Source: Candidatus Bathyarchaeota archaeon (lineage in GTDB: Archaea > Thermoproteota > Bathyarchaeia > Bathyarchaeales > Bathyarchaeaceae). Taken from it: a stretch of 32,755 nucleotides of DNA. The stretch lies in NCBI GenBank assembly GCA_020348865.1, contig CP070754.1, forward strand, positions 1,430,382 to 1,463,136, given 5' to 3'. Positions within the stretch are counted from its first letter, which is position 1, and the number at the start of each line of letters is the position of its first letter. Of the stretch, positions 8,472-16,237 are shown one piece after another. Position numbers and translations under genes: made by a program. The notes under the pieces are model-generated. The model did not search any database. It had not been told where the DNA came from and saw only the letters and a list, made by a program, of their open reading frames with translations.

Positions 8472-9173
8472 GTGTCTATGCTTTCAAACGGGTTGGAAGG
8501 AGCTAACCTAACGGCAAAGAACACGCCGAAGGAGATACTACGAATACTCCGAAGCAGTTTTTCACCCTCATCATGGATGAGCTTAACCAAAGACCCCTTT
8601 CGAATTTTGGTTAAGACAGTGCTTTCTCAAGCAACGACTGATAGAAACGCAGCTGCAGCATTCAGGAAACTCTCAGCAAGGTTTCGAATTACTCCGAAGT
8701 CTTTGGCGAAGGCGGATGTCAGAGAGATTGAAAAAGCCATTGTGATCGCGGGGCTACATAGAAACAAATCCAGAGCTATAAAGGATATTTCGCGCAAAGT
8801 TCTTGAGCAGTTTGATGGCTCTATGGGCTTTATTTACTCTACGCAATTTGAAGAGGCACGAAAAGCGCTTCTAGATCTTCCTGGGGTAGGACCGAAAACC
8901 GCCGACGTTGTCCTTCTCTTCTGCACTGACACACCAACTATTCCAATAGACACACATGTGAAACGAGTTTCAAAAAGGCTGGGATTGGTTCCACCAAACG
9001 CCAGCTACGAAACTATCCGCCGAGCTCTTCAATCTCTTTACACACCTAAAGACTATCTCTCAGTTCACCTAATGCTCATTTCACTTGGACGAGAATATTG
9101 TAGAGCAAGAAAACTGTTGTGTATACGTTGCCCGCTCAGTAAACTCTGTCCATCCAGACAGATGGAAGATTGA
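8472..9173 (+). CDS. nth: Endonuclease III (base excision DNA glycosylase/AP lyase)
   Basis: Removes oxidised pyrimidines and cuts at abasic sites. The helix-hairpin-helix is LLDLPGVGPKTADVVLLF (about residues 137-154), with the catalytic Lys in GPKTAD and the catalytic Asp in PIDTHVKRV (about 162-170). The [4Fe-4S] cluster ligands at the C-terminus have the classic C-x6-C-x2-C-x5-C spacing (CRARKLLCIRCPLSKLC). The length of 233 is normal. The start could be the GTG at 8472 or the ATG at 8478; no clear ribosome site decides. It converges with the RuvC-like gene. Confidence 0.95.
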   Translation: MSMLSNGLEGANLTAKNTPKEILRILRSSFSPSSWMSLTKDPFRILVKTVLSQATTDRNAAAAFRKLSARFRITPKSLAKADVREIEKAIVIAGLHRNKSRAIKDISRKVLEQFDGSMGFIYSTQFEEARKALLDLPGVGPKTADVVLLFCTDTPTIPIDTHVKRVSKRLGLVPPNASYETIRRALQSLYTPKDYLSVHLMLISLGREYCRARKLLCIRCPLSKLCPSRQMED

Positions 9174-9252
9174 GAGATACGGCAGTCATCAACTCGCGCG
9201 CGCGATCCTGGACGAGCCACAGGCAAAGTTTTGCCACTTTTAATCGTGCATC

Positions 9253-9897
9253 TCAATGCGTTCTCTTCCTCCGGCGTAGGACTCGACCGTTTCTTTCCGC
9301 GATCTTTATTGCAGACATCATATCTCTTGAGCCTCTTTGATGGACAATCTCCCTCGTGAAATGACTTGTTCCCACTTCGCTTATTGTTTCTATGACAGCC
9401 TCTTTGGGCAAAGACTTGTCTAATGAGTGCACCAGTCCTTCAGCGTAAAGGGGAGCACCGTTTCCTACTTTCACAACATCAACCATAGCTGGTGTTCTGC
9501 CCAGGAGTTCCAAAACTATGTCTACTGTTTCTTCCAAACTAGAACCTGTGGCAGTTTCAAGCACCCGCCCATCAGCCAGAAGTGCTATACCAAAGGTTTT
9601 GCCTGGGTCTATTCCAACAATCACTCTGTCATAGCTCTGCTTTCCCTGAGCTATTCGAATCGCTTCATCAACGATGGGTGTAGGTTTCATTTTGCCCTCG
9701 AAAACAAGAATGTCTGAATGATTGACTAGGTGTCGTTCCCCCTGAGTTGTGATCACAACTTTGATGCTGAAGGGAACAACATCTCCAGGCTTTAGACTTA
9801 CAAAAGGGATCTTTCTCTGTTTGAGTTCTTTTACCAGCTCATAGTAGGCTTTGCCAGACGCTGTTGCCAGCGCTATCTTTTCATTGCTCGCCTTCAT
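9253..9897 (-). CDS. RuvC/RNase H-like fold protein, probable nuclease
   Basis: A two-part protein of 214 residues. Residues 1 to about 90 form an N-terminal domain I do not recognise (KGKMKPTPIVDEAIRIA marks its end). The rest has a RuvC/YqgF-type RNase H fold: the first catalytic Asp in VIVGIDPGKTFGIALL, an acidic residue in AVIETISEVG, and an acidic residue in GSRDMMSAIKIA near the C-terminus. That is the D...E...D order expected of Holliday-junction resolvase relatives. The tail is very basic (RRRKRTH). The ATG at 9897 follows a GAGG four bases away; the TTG one codon earlier is the alternative. It is head-to-head with radB with only 18 bases between the starts, suggesting shared control and a recombination link. 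The activity is inferred. Confidence 0.72.
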   Translation of the reverse strand: MKASNEKIALATASGKAYYELVKELKQRKIPFVSLKPGDVVPFSIKVVITTQGERHLVNHSDILVFEGKMKPTPIVDEAIRIAQGKQSYDRVIVGIDPGKTFGIALLADGRVLETATGSSLEETVDIVLELLGRTPAMVDVVKVGNGAPLYAEGLVHSLDKSLPKEAVIETISEVGTSHFTREIVHQRGSRDMMSAIKIAERNGRVLRRRKRTH

Positions 9898-9915
9898 CAA
9901 GCCTCATCTACGCTA

Positions 9916-10662
9916 GTGGAGGACAAAGATATTAACTTGAGGCCCATTATTCGCATTGATGTGGAGCTCTTGAGAAACGTGATTCCGACTGGTTGCAGTT
10001 CGCTTGATGGATTATTAGGCGGAGGAATCCCCATTGAGAAGATCTCTCTTGTTTACGGAGAGGCTGAAACAGGCAAAAGCACCTTTGCCATCCAATGCGC
10101 CGTCAACTGTGCTAGAATAGGGTACAAGACGATGTACATAGACTCAGACGACACGTTCTCTACGAGACGACTGTCCCAAATAGCACATCATGATTCCGAA
10201 AAGGTTTCCCCTTCAATAATCTTAGTGAAACCAGCTACGTTTCAAGAGCAAGCTCTTGCAATAGATCACCTTGACGAATATATGACCAAAAGAGTTGGAT
10301 TGGTAGTTGTTGACACTATCACATCGTTGTACCGCGTCGAGATAGGGGGACGAAGAGAAACGTTTTCGCTGAATCGAGAACTGAATAGACAGGTTGCGTG
10401 TCTAGCGCAAGCTGCCATAACCCACAAAATGGCAGTCCTCATTACCAGTCAAGTTCGAAGCGCTTTTGCTGATGGAACAGTTAGCCTAGAGCCTGTGGCT
10501 ACACGAGTCCTAAAGTTCTGGTCGGATCCAGTGCTTGATTTCAAACAGACCGACCAAGCCAGAGTGATGAAGGCCCATCTAGAAGAACCTTCAAAACGTA
10601 AGCAGGCAGCTGCCTGTTACTTGGCTGTGGAGAAGTCAGGGATTAGTAATTATGACCGTTAA
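9916..10662 (+). CDS. radB: RadB, RecA-family recombination protein
   Basis: A RecA/RadA paralogue that modulates homologous recombination in archaea. The core begins with IPTGCSSLDGLLGGGIP (about residues 23-39). Walker A is GEAETGKST and Walker B is VGLVVVDTITSLY. FSLNRELNRQ and VLITSQVRSAF are typical RadB/RadA core segments. It lacks the N-terminal DNA-binding domain of RadA, as RadB does; its 248 residues suit RadB. The GTG at 9916 is the most upstream start in frame. Transcripts from there would be nearly leaderless, because the neighbouring RuvC-like gene starts 18 bases away on the other strand. A TTG at 9937, about 14 bases after GGAGG, is an alternative. A T6 run follows the stop. 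Confidence 0.9.
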   Translation: MEDKDINLRPIIRIDVELLRNVIPTGCSSLDGLLGGGIPIEKISLVYGEAETGKSTFAIQCAVNCARIGYKTMYIDSDDTFSTRRLSQIAHHDSEKVSPSIILVKPATFQEQALAIDHLDEYMTKRVGLVVVDTITSLYRVEIGGRRETFSLNRELNRQVACLAQAAITHKMAVLITSQVRSAFADGTVSLEPVATRVLKFWSDPVLDFKQTDQARVMKAHLEEPSKRKQAAACYLAVEKSGISNYDR

Positions 10663-10664
10663 TC

Positions 10665-10670
10665 TTTTTT
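10665..10670 (+). terminator. Oligo-T run after radB
   Basis: Six T directly follow the radB stop, about 30 bases before the carS start. It could end radB transcripts, or form part of the T-rich stretch upstream of carS. Weak evidence. Confidence 0.35.
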
Positions 10671-10701
10671 CCCGTCTAAATGAATGAAATAGTGATGAAT
10701 T

Positions 10702-11235
10702 ATGTCAATAGTCCTCCTTGCCACAATTAACGCCTTGTACTTCATATTTCCAGCTTACTGCGCCAACGCAGCCCCGGTGATTTTTGGAGGAGGGACCCCA
10801 ATTGATATTGGAAGGAAATTCTTGGATAGAAAACCAATACTGGGCTCCCACAAAACGTTCCGAGGATTTTTCGCCGGATTGATTATTGGATCCTCGGTGG
10901 GCTTCGTTCAGCACGTCTTGTTTCAATCCAGCAGTTTTCTTCAGGATACACTTTGGTTTCAATCAAGCGTATCTCTTGGATTCATTCTCTCGCTTGGAGC
11001 TTTGGTTGGAGATCTGATTGGATCTTTCTTCAAACGAAGATTGGGTCTCAGTCCTGGTGCCTCTCTCCCGATGGCGGATCAGCTTGACTTTGTAGTAACG
11101 GCCCTCCTTTTCTCCCTGCTGGTCTCACCCCCTCCCTTACCTGCAGTCCTGATCATAGTTGTGATAACGCCACCCATGCATTTTCTGAGCAATCTAGTAG
11201 GGAGACTCCTGCGAAAGAAGAACATCTCCTGCTAG
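10702..11235 (+). CDS. carS: CDP-archaeol synthase (CarS)
   Basis: Transfers CMP from CTP onto unsaturated archaetidic acid to make CDP-archaeol, the activated precursor of archaeal polar lipids; it is an integral membrane enzyme. The 177-residue protein has several hydrophobic helices and the family blocks FPAYCANAAPVIFGGG, LGSHKTFRGFFAGL and GDLIGSFFKRRLGLSPG, then ADQLDFVVTALLF. The length matches characterised CarS. The ATG at 10702 is the only reasonable start. The gene lies about 40 bases after radB on the same strand and converges with the membrane-protein gene at 11.3 kb. Its presence is direct evidence for an archaeal host. Confidence 0.95.
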   Translation: MSIVLLATINALYFIFPAYCANAAPVIFGGGTPIDIGRKFLDRKPILGSHKTFRGFFAGLIIGSSVGFVQHVLFQSSSFLQDTLWFQSSVSLGFILSLGALVGDLIGSFFKRRLGLSPGASLPMADQLDFVVTALLFSLLVSPPPLPAVLIIVVITPPMHFLSNLVGRLLRKKNISC

Positions 11236-11290
11236 ATGAGATGCGCTGATGTTTCCTTAGGATGGCGCAAGCAAGTTTGGATTCTTGCCC

Positions 11291-11710
11291 TCATCTAAAT
11301 CTGCCTGTGAAAACGTACTCGACACATATGTATGCAGCAAAAATGAGGAGAGAACCTGTTGACAGAAGAATGAATGCCTGACGGGGGCTGTAGGCGTATT
11401 TCGTGCTTTGATATGTTAGAAGGAAGCCCACAGCTCCAAGGGCGTAGAATATCATGATGAACACGCTTTCAAGTGCAAATTGCTCATTCAGAGAATACGG
11501 AAAATAGAAAATAAATCTCTCACCCGTCCACCACAACGTCAGAGGTTGTTCCAGCAAATTGTAGACTCCGCCCGCGAGCAGAAAAATAGAAGTAGCTACC
11601 ATTATAGCTGAGATAGCAAGTATTGATGGTCTAGCGGTTACTATCTTCTGATAGGTTTTCTGTACAAGATATATCAGAGAAGAAAAATTCCTCTTGACCC
11701 CACTTGTCAG
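11291..11710 (-). CDS. Small three-TM membrane protein, probable CTG start
   Basis: An unrecognised membrane protein. From the first ATG (11602) the frame gives 103 residues, but that ATG lies inside a hydrophobic helix. Upstream in the same frame the sequence continues as coding-like protein (KTYQKIVTARPSILAISAI), leading into helix 1. Helices 2 and 3 are about SVFIMIFYALGAVGFLL and AFILLSTGSLLIFAAYI. There is no ATG, GTG or TTG in frame between 11602 and the upstream stop. The best candidate is CTG at 11710-11708, which overlaps the TGA of the preceding gene as CTGA and lies 10 bases after a GGAG. It would give 139 residues. It is the third gene of a topA operon. Function unknown. Confidence 0.65.
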   Translation of the reverse strand: MTSGVKRNFSSLIYLVQKTYQKIVTARPSILAISAIMVATSIFLLAGGVYNLLEQPLTLWWTGERFIFYFPYSLNEQFALESVFIMIFYALGAVGFLLTYQSTKYAYSPRQAFILLSTGSLLIFAAYICVEYVFTGRFR

Positions 11711-11922
11711 TGTTCTTGTTCTCCTTGTTTCAAGTGTTCAGCCAGTTCCTTCGCCGAAGAACCTGTATACGGATTCTTAGTGATCTCATTTAAATATTCC
11801 TTCCATGATATGTTCAGCGCTGTTTTCCACAGGTTATACTTTCCTATAATGTTTTCTTTCGCTCTCTCATGCAGTTTGCAGTATTCATTCATCGCTTTTT
11901 TGCTACAGATTTCGCATTTCAA
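11707..11922 (-). CDS. Small zinc-knuckle protein in topA operon
   Basis: A 71-residue protein opening with a CxxC...CxxH zinc motif (KCEICSKKAMNEYCKLH, residues 2-17) and continuing as a helical segment (YNLWKTALNISWKEYL) and a short conserved-looking NPYTGSSAKELAEHL end. I believe small proteins of this type are conserved in archaea, but no function is known to me. The start ATG lies 20 bases inside the 3' end of topA, in a different frame, and the stop overlaps the proposed CTG start of the membrane protein, so the three genes are probably translated from one message. Confidence 0.75.
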   Translation of the reverse strand: MKCEICSKKAMNEYCKLHERAKENIIGKYNLWKTALNISWKEYLNEITKNPYTGSSAKELAEHLKQGEQEH

Positions 11923-14002
11923 CGCGCTTCCTCCCTTCTTCTTTTGATGAACACTCCGGATTGAAGCATAGCCTCCACGTTCTTTTGCCCCTCATCCGTA
12001 TCTGCATTAATGGCCACCGGCATGATTTGCAGTCTCTTCCCAACGGTTTCGCGGTTCCTCGTTGGGGTAGAGGGAATGAGGCTCTGCAAAGACCTTTGAA
12101 ATAATTGCTGCAACCAATAAAACGTTTCCCAGTTTTCCTCGAGTGGAGAATTATCAATTGACCCGAGCTGCAGCTCGAGCAACTGCCAATGACCCGTTCC
12201 TGCACTTGTGCGTTTCTAATTGCATCACTTAATGTTCGACCTATTGTTTCCTCTTTTCGCTTAAACTCTTCCAGTAACGGTCTTAGCTGGGTAACAGTGT
12301 CTATGAGTACGTTTTCCCTCTTCTCGTTGCCACTCTTGACAAACTCCATCTTCTCTTCGAGTTCTCTAGTAAGCTTCACCGAAACAACTTCTGGGCAGTG
12401 TTCTTGAAGAGTCTCAGAGACAGTAATCCCCAAGTCGGTTGCCCTAACCCGCTCATCTGCAATGTATCCTCTGTTGTAGAGAGTTTCAATGATGTCTGCT
12501 CTTGTGGTTTTTGTCCCAATTCCTTCATCCTCCATTTTGTTCAGCAGAGTGCTTGGATTGTAGCGAGGTGGAGGCTTAGTGAATTTATCTTTTCGAGTTA
12601 TGTTGGTCAGTTTTATCTTCTCCCCCTCTTTCAGAGAGGGTAACAACAATTCTTCGGTGCGCGTGTATGGTATGTAGAAATGCATCCAGCCTTCTTTCAT
12701 GACTCGCCTTCCACGCAAGTAGAAGTGATAGCCATTTACTCCTATGCAAACTCTTGTGCTTTGCACGATTGCTGATTCGCCGAAAACAGCCATAAAGCGT
12801 CTAACAACCAAATCCCAAATCTTCTTTTCGGATTCGCTCAGTGCTCTTGCGGGCAAGTTGCCAGTAGGGTAGACTGCCGGGTGTGAGGAATCTTCCTTTT
12901 TCCCCTCCATCGGTTTTAGCTTCTCCTTCTTGAGGAGCTCCGACGCCAGTCTTCCGTAAACTAGCTTCTTGCTTAACCCCTTGAGTATTCTTCTGTAGTT
13001 TATTATTGATGGCAGTCTCTGACTGCTTGTTCTTGGATAGGAAATCAGCGTTTTGAGGTATAGACGCTCGGCGACGCGTGCAGTTCGTCTCGGTTTGTAT
13101 CTAAACAGGCGGTATGCCTCAGTCTGAAGCTTGCCCAAATCAAATGGGATTGGAGGTTTTTGACGGAGGTTTTTCACACCAATCTTCTCGATTTCACCGA
13201 TCTTTCCTCTGCATTTCTTCACAACTGTGTCTGCCTCAATCCTTTTCTCGATTTTCTGTCTCGCATATTTCGCTTCATAAGCACAACCGTATTTCTCAAA
13301 CGTTGCCTTTATACCCCAATAGGGGGTGGGCACAAAACAACGGATTGCGCTTTCTCTCCTAGCCAGAAATCTGAGAGTTGGTCCTTGCACCCTTCCTGTG
13401 CTCAGCGTGGCATATCTTCCGCTCCAACGTTCAGCTGCTAACGTAAGCGCACGTGAAAGGTTCATACCATATAGCCAGTCTACTTCGTGCCTGGTTTTTC
13501 CCGCCTCTATGAGAGCAAAGTCAAGACGGGGTAGGAGTTTCTGATAGGACTTTTCCAACTCGCTTTTCATGAGTGTTGAAAATTTCATCCTTCTTGCCGT
13601 TGCTTCTTTGTTTCCACATACATATTTCAGTATGCAGTACCCAATGAGGCTTCCTTCAAGGTCGTAGTCACAAGCCCCTATGAAATGATCAGCGTCTTGT
13701 GCGAGCTTGGAAAGAAGCTCAGTCCATATGCGAATCCGTTTTGCTCCCCTCTCTGCAACATGTCGTGGCGCCCATTTGAAGTCAAAGACTGGATAGTAGT
13801 TTCTTCTTCCTTGCGTTTGAACAACAGTGTACAGGTGTCCAAGGGCTGGAGCCACAACAAGTCTCTTTCCTCTGCAGTGAGCCACAAAATACGGTACTCC
13901 TTTCTCTCGGATTTCTTCAGGCTTCCCTTCGTGATCTAATGCTTCTGCTAGTCGTTGAGCAGCACTTGGTTTCTCGGCGATTATTAGAGTGTGTTTCTCC
14001 AT
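11903..14002 (-). CDS. topA: DNA topoisomerase I, type IA (TopA)
   Basis: Relaxes negatively supercoiled DNA through a 5'-phosphotyrosine link. The TOPRIM domain opens the protein (HTLIIAEKPSAAQRLAEAL, acidic DYDLEG further on). The catalytic Tyr lies in TLISYPRTSSQRLP (about residues 315-328). TGRVQGPTLRFLARRE and DEGIGTKTTRADII are core motifs. The C-terminus has two zinc-ribbon-like Cys clusters (CSSCSSG...CSNYFKGLC and CKSCRWPL...CFNPEC). I start it at the ATG at 14002, not the in-frame TTG at 14077, because a TATA box at 14037-14045 lies between them and TLIIAEKPSAA follows closely, giving 699 residues. It has no reverse-gyrase helicase part. It is divergent from a zinc-ribbon gene, and two small genes overlap downstream. 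Confidence 0.95.
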   Translation of the reverse strand: MEKHTLIIAEKPSAAQRLAEALDHEGKPEEIREKGVPYFVAHCRGKRLVVAPALGHLYTVVQTQGRRNYYPVFDFKWAPRHVAERGAKRIRIWTELLSKLAQDADHFIGACDYDLEGSLIGYCILKYVCGNKEATARRMKFSTLMKSELEKSYQKLLPRLDFALIEAGKTRHEVDWLYGMNLSRALTLAAERWSGRYATLSTGRVQGPTLRFLARRESAIRCFVPTPYWGIKATFEKYGCAYEAKYARQKIEKRIEADTVVKKCRGKIGEIEKIGVKNLRQKPPIPFDLGKLQTEAYRLFRYKPRRTARVAERLYLKTLISYPRTSSQRLPSIINYRRILKGLSKKLVYGRLASELLKKEKLKPMEGKKEDSSHPAVYPTGNLPARALSESEKKIWDLVVRRFMAVFGESAIVQSTRVCIGVNGYHFYLRGRRVMKEGWMHFYIPYTRTEELLLPSLKEGEKIKLTNITRKDKFTKPPPRYNPSTLLNKMEDEGIGTKTTRADIIETLYNRGYIADERVRATDLGITVSETLQEHCPEVVSVKLTRELEEKMEFVKSGNEKRENVLIDTVTQLRPLLEEFKRKEETIGRTLSDAIRNAQVQERVIGSCSSCSSGQLIILHSRKTGKRFIGCSNYFKGLCRASFPLPQRGTAKPLGRDCKSCRWPLMQIRMRGKRTWRLCFNPECSSKEEGRKRVEMRNL

Positions 14003-14036
14003 CGGGTAGTCCTTTCTTTCCAAGCCTTTGCACAAG

Positions 14037-14045
14037 TTATAAATA
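14037..14045. promoter_or_regulatory. Shared TATA box between topA and the zinc-ribbon gene
   Basis: TTATAAATA reads TATTTATAA on the minus strand, so it can serve both directions. On the minus strand it predicts a start around 14015, just ahead of the topA ATG at 14002. On the plus strand it predicts a start near 14066, ahead of the GTG at 14091. Confidence 0.6.
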
Positions 14046-14090
14046 GTTTGGGAAGGCTTTTTCTCTGTGTTCGGCAACGGTTGTGATACG

Positions 14091-14255
14091 GTGCCCCAAC
14101 GTGCGGTTTGCCAGAATTGTGGTGGTCTCCTTTATGAGGGTGTAGACTTGAAGCCTCCTGATGAAATCATCCAACAGTACGACGGCAAATGCCCGAAATG
14201 TGGCAAAAAACTGTCTTCTGTCCCGAAAGATGTCGATGTCAAACCCGTTAAGTAA
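14091..14255 (+). CDS. Small zinc-ribbon protein
   Basis: A 54-residue protein with two CxxC knuckles, CQNCGGLLYEG and CPKCGKKL, separated by LKPPDEIIQQYDGK. This layout recurs in small archaeal zinc-ribbon proteins of unknown function. The GTG at 14091 is preferred because conserved-looking sequence starts there and the TATA box at 14037-14045 leaves a 25-base leader; the GTG at 14067 would give eight more residues and a leaderless message. It is divergent from topA and lies about 60 bases before gcvT on the same strand. Confidence 0.78.
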   Translation: MPQRAVCQNCGGLLYEGVDLKPPDEIIQQYDGKCPKCGKKLSSVPKDVDVKPVK

Positions 14256-14317
14256 CAGATGTATGCAACCAAGTGAACAAACACTTCGTCCTGCATTTAT
14301 GGTTAGAGGTTTGCTTG

Positions 14318-15454
14318 TTGGGCGAGCATAATCAAAGAACGCATCTTTACAGGTTTCATAGCCAAAACGGAAGAATCTCCCTATTTGCGGGGTTTGAAAT
14401 GCCAATGTGGTATAAAGGGGTCGTTCCAGAACACATGGCAGTACGAAAGAACGTGGGGATTTTCGACATCTCCCACATGGGACGAACGCTCGTCGTTGGA
14501 CCAGAAGCCGAAGCCTTTCTAGATTACGTGACAACCAATGACGTTGCAGCCCTAGTACCTCTTAGTGCACACTACTCCTTGATGTGCAATGAGAGAGGGG
14601 GAATTATAGACGATTTTGTCCTATCTAGAATAGAAGAAGAGCAGTTTCTTATGGTTTACAACGCAATTAACCGAGATGAAAACCTCAAGTGGTTGATTAG
14701 GCATTCTCGCAATTTCGATGCCAGCGTCAAGGAAGCTTCAGACAGCATAGCCATGTTTGCAGTTCAGGGTCCAAAGGCAGAGGGAACATTACAGAAAGTG
14801 TCCACTGGAGATCTAGGCAGAATCGAACGCTTCAGATGTGGTTGGACTGAACTAGCTGGAGTCGACTCTTCTGTATCAAGAACAGGATATACCGGTGAAG
14901 ACGGATTTGAAGTCTTCGTGTGGAACACCTCTATTACGAACCCGCACAAGGCTGAAAAGGTGTGGAGCGCCATTATGAAGGCCGGCCAAGAAGTCGGGAT
15001 AGAACCGTGTGGGCTCGGAGCCAGAGACACGCTTAGATTAGAAGCCGGCATGTGTTTATACGGAAACGACATCGATGAAAACACGAACCCTTTTGAAGCA
15101 AGACTAGGCTTTGTCGTGAAAACAAAAAAAGGGAAATTCATCGGCAGAGATGCCTTGGTGGAATGGAAAACCGAGGGTTTGAAAAGGAAGCGCATTGGCA
15201 TTCGAATGTTGGAGAGAGGGATTCCTCGCCAACATTGTGAAGTATGGAGAAATGAAGAAAAGGTAGGATTGGTGACCAGCGGAACATTCTCCCCTTTGCT
15301 TAAATGTGGCATAGCCATGGCGTATGTCACGAAAGAACACGCAGTCGATGGCGAATCTGTCATGGTGAAGATACGAAATAAACTTGCTAAAGCGGAAGTC
15401 GTTAGATTCCCTCTCTATGACACAACGCAGTATGGTTTTAGAAGAAAGACATGA
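14318..15454 (+). CDS. gcvT: Aminomethyltransferase GcvT (glycine cleavage T protein)
   Basis: Transfers the aminomethyl carbon from lipoylated H protein to tetrahydrofolate, releasing ammonia. Visible blocks are FAGFEMPMWY, VGIFDISHMGR, GGIIDDFVLSR (which includes the folate-contacting Asp), SRTGYTGEDGFEVF and GLGARDTLRLEAGMCLYGND. I place the start at the TTG at 14318, seven bases after GAGGT (14306-14310), giving HNQRTHLYRFHSQNGR directly after it; the GTG at 14273 has no ribosome site and adds a sequence unlike the family. At 378 residues it is a normal length. No gcvH, gcvP or lipoate gene is within the window, so it is either an orphan or its partners lie elsewhere. It converges with the PAC2 gene. 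Confidence 0.93.
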   Translation: MGEHNQRTHLYRFHSQNGRISLFAGFEMPMWYKGVVPEHMAVRKNVGIFDISHMGRTLVVGPEAEAFLDYVTTNDVAALVPLSAHYSLMCNERGGIIDDFVLSRIEEEQFLMVYNAINRDENLKWLIRHSRNFDASVKEASDSIAMFAVQGPKAEGTLQKVSTGDLGRIERFRCGWTELAGVDSSVSRTGYTGEDGFEVFVWNTSITNPHKAEKVWSAIMKAGQEVGIEPCGLGARDTLRLEAGMCLYGNDIDENTNPFEARLGFVVKTKKGKFIGRDALVEWKTEGLKRKRIGIRMLERGIPRQHCEVWRNEEKVGLVTSGTFSPLLKCGIAMAYVTKEHAVDGESVMVKIRNKLAKAEVVRFPLYDTTQYGFRRKT

Positions 15455-15463
15455 ACTTTCTTA

Positions 15464-16237
15464 TTAGGATATATATGTAATCCGTTCTTCTTCCATTCTA
15501 CGCATTTTTCTTGAGTGGAACTCTCTCTGGCTCTCTATTTCTCGCATTCTTTCCACAATTTTCTCTGACTTTGATATTTCTTCGTCCAGTTCAGGTAAAT
15601 CGACTTTGATCTGAAGCATCTTCTGTAAAACGTTGAGGACGCTTTTGGCCGCTTTGGGGTCTGGGAGATAGCCACGGGTCTCTCCTAGCAGGCAAAGCGC
15701 GTCTATGTTTCTGAACCTTGCCAGGCCCAGGAGCAAGCCAGCTGTTCCAACAATCGGGTTTCCTGCAGGACTGGTCAACGCCTCTGCGTTCAATGCTTTT
15801 TTCAGAAGCTGGGGACTGGTTGAGACGGCTACTACCTTTGGCGTTTCCCCTGGCTCTTTTCGGTAACCTCCAATTGTGATTATCGTTTTCACGCCGTGTT
15901 TCTCTGCAAAGTCTAGGATACAGTCAGCTATGTCGTATTGCCCCTCGATTGATTGCGCCTGGCTGTCTCCTGTCAAGAAAATGAAGTCGTTTTCTCCAGC
16001 TTTGTTCTTCCAGAAGTAGAACATCCCATGAAGCAGCCTGACACTTCCTTTCTTGTTTACAAGAACATAGTAGGGAAAGTGAGGAGAGTACAATTCAGCA
16101 AGTTTTTTGGCGTTCAATTGCTTGGCGAAGTATCGTGTGGCTATTCTTCCAACCATTCCTAGTCCAGGAAGCCCTTCCACCAGAATGGGTTTTTTCAACC
16201 TAACTCTTATTTTTTCCTTTACCTGTGTTGTTTTCAT
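15464..16237 (-). CDS. PAC2-family protein (proteasome assembly chaperone-like)
   Basis: Member of the PAC2 family, whose eukaryotic and some archaeal members help assemble the 20S proteasome. The N-terminus has LVEGLPGLGMVGRIATRYF (about residues 20-38), the core has TIGGYRKEPGETPKVV and SPAGNPIVGTAGLLLGLAR, and the C-terminal 60 residues are a charged helix. The ATG at 16237 overlaps the nop10 stop as ATGA, which fixes the start; a longer frame from 16264 would run into nop10. Last gene of the L44e-S27e-aIF2alpha-nop10 operon, a location seen in other archaea. The proteasome role is inferred from the family. Confidence 0.9.
   Translation of the reverse strand: MKTTQVKEKIRVRLKKPILVEGLPGLGMVGRIATRYFAKQLNAKKLAELYSPHFPYYVLVNKKGSVRLLHGMFYFWKNKAGENDFIFLTGDSQAQSIEGQYDIADCILDFAEKHGVKTIITIGGYRKEPGETPKVVAVSTSPQLLKKALNAEALTSPAGNPIVGTAGLLLGLARFRNIDALCLLGETRGYLPDPKAAKSVLNVLQKMLQIKVDLPELDEEISKSEKIVERMREIESQREFHSRKMRRMEEERITYIS

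Noticed and set aside
11903-14002. Reverse gyrase
   Set aside because: Only the type IA topoisomerase part is present; no helicase domain precedes it, so no hyperthermophily is implied.
14037-14534. 165-codon minus-strand frame over the topA/zinc-ribbon/gcvT start region
   Set aside because: It spans a promoter region and two better-supported genes and has no family features.
14764-15363. 199-codon open frame antisense to gcvT
   Set aside because: No recognisable protein features, and gcvT fully explains the region.
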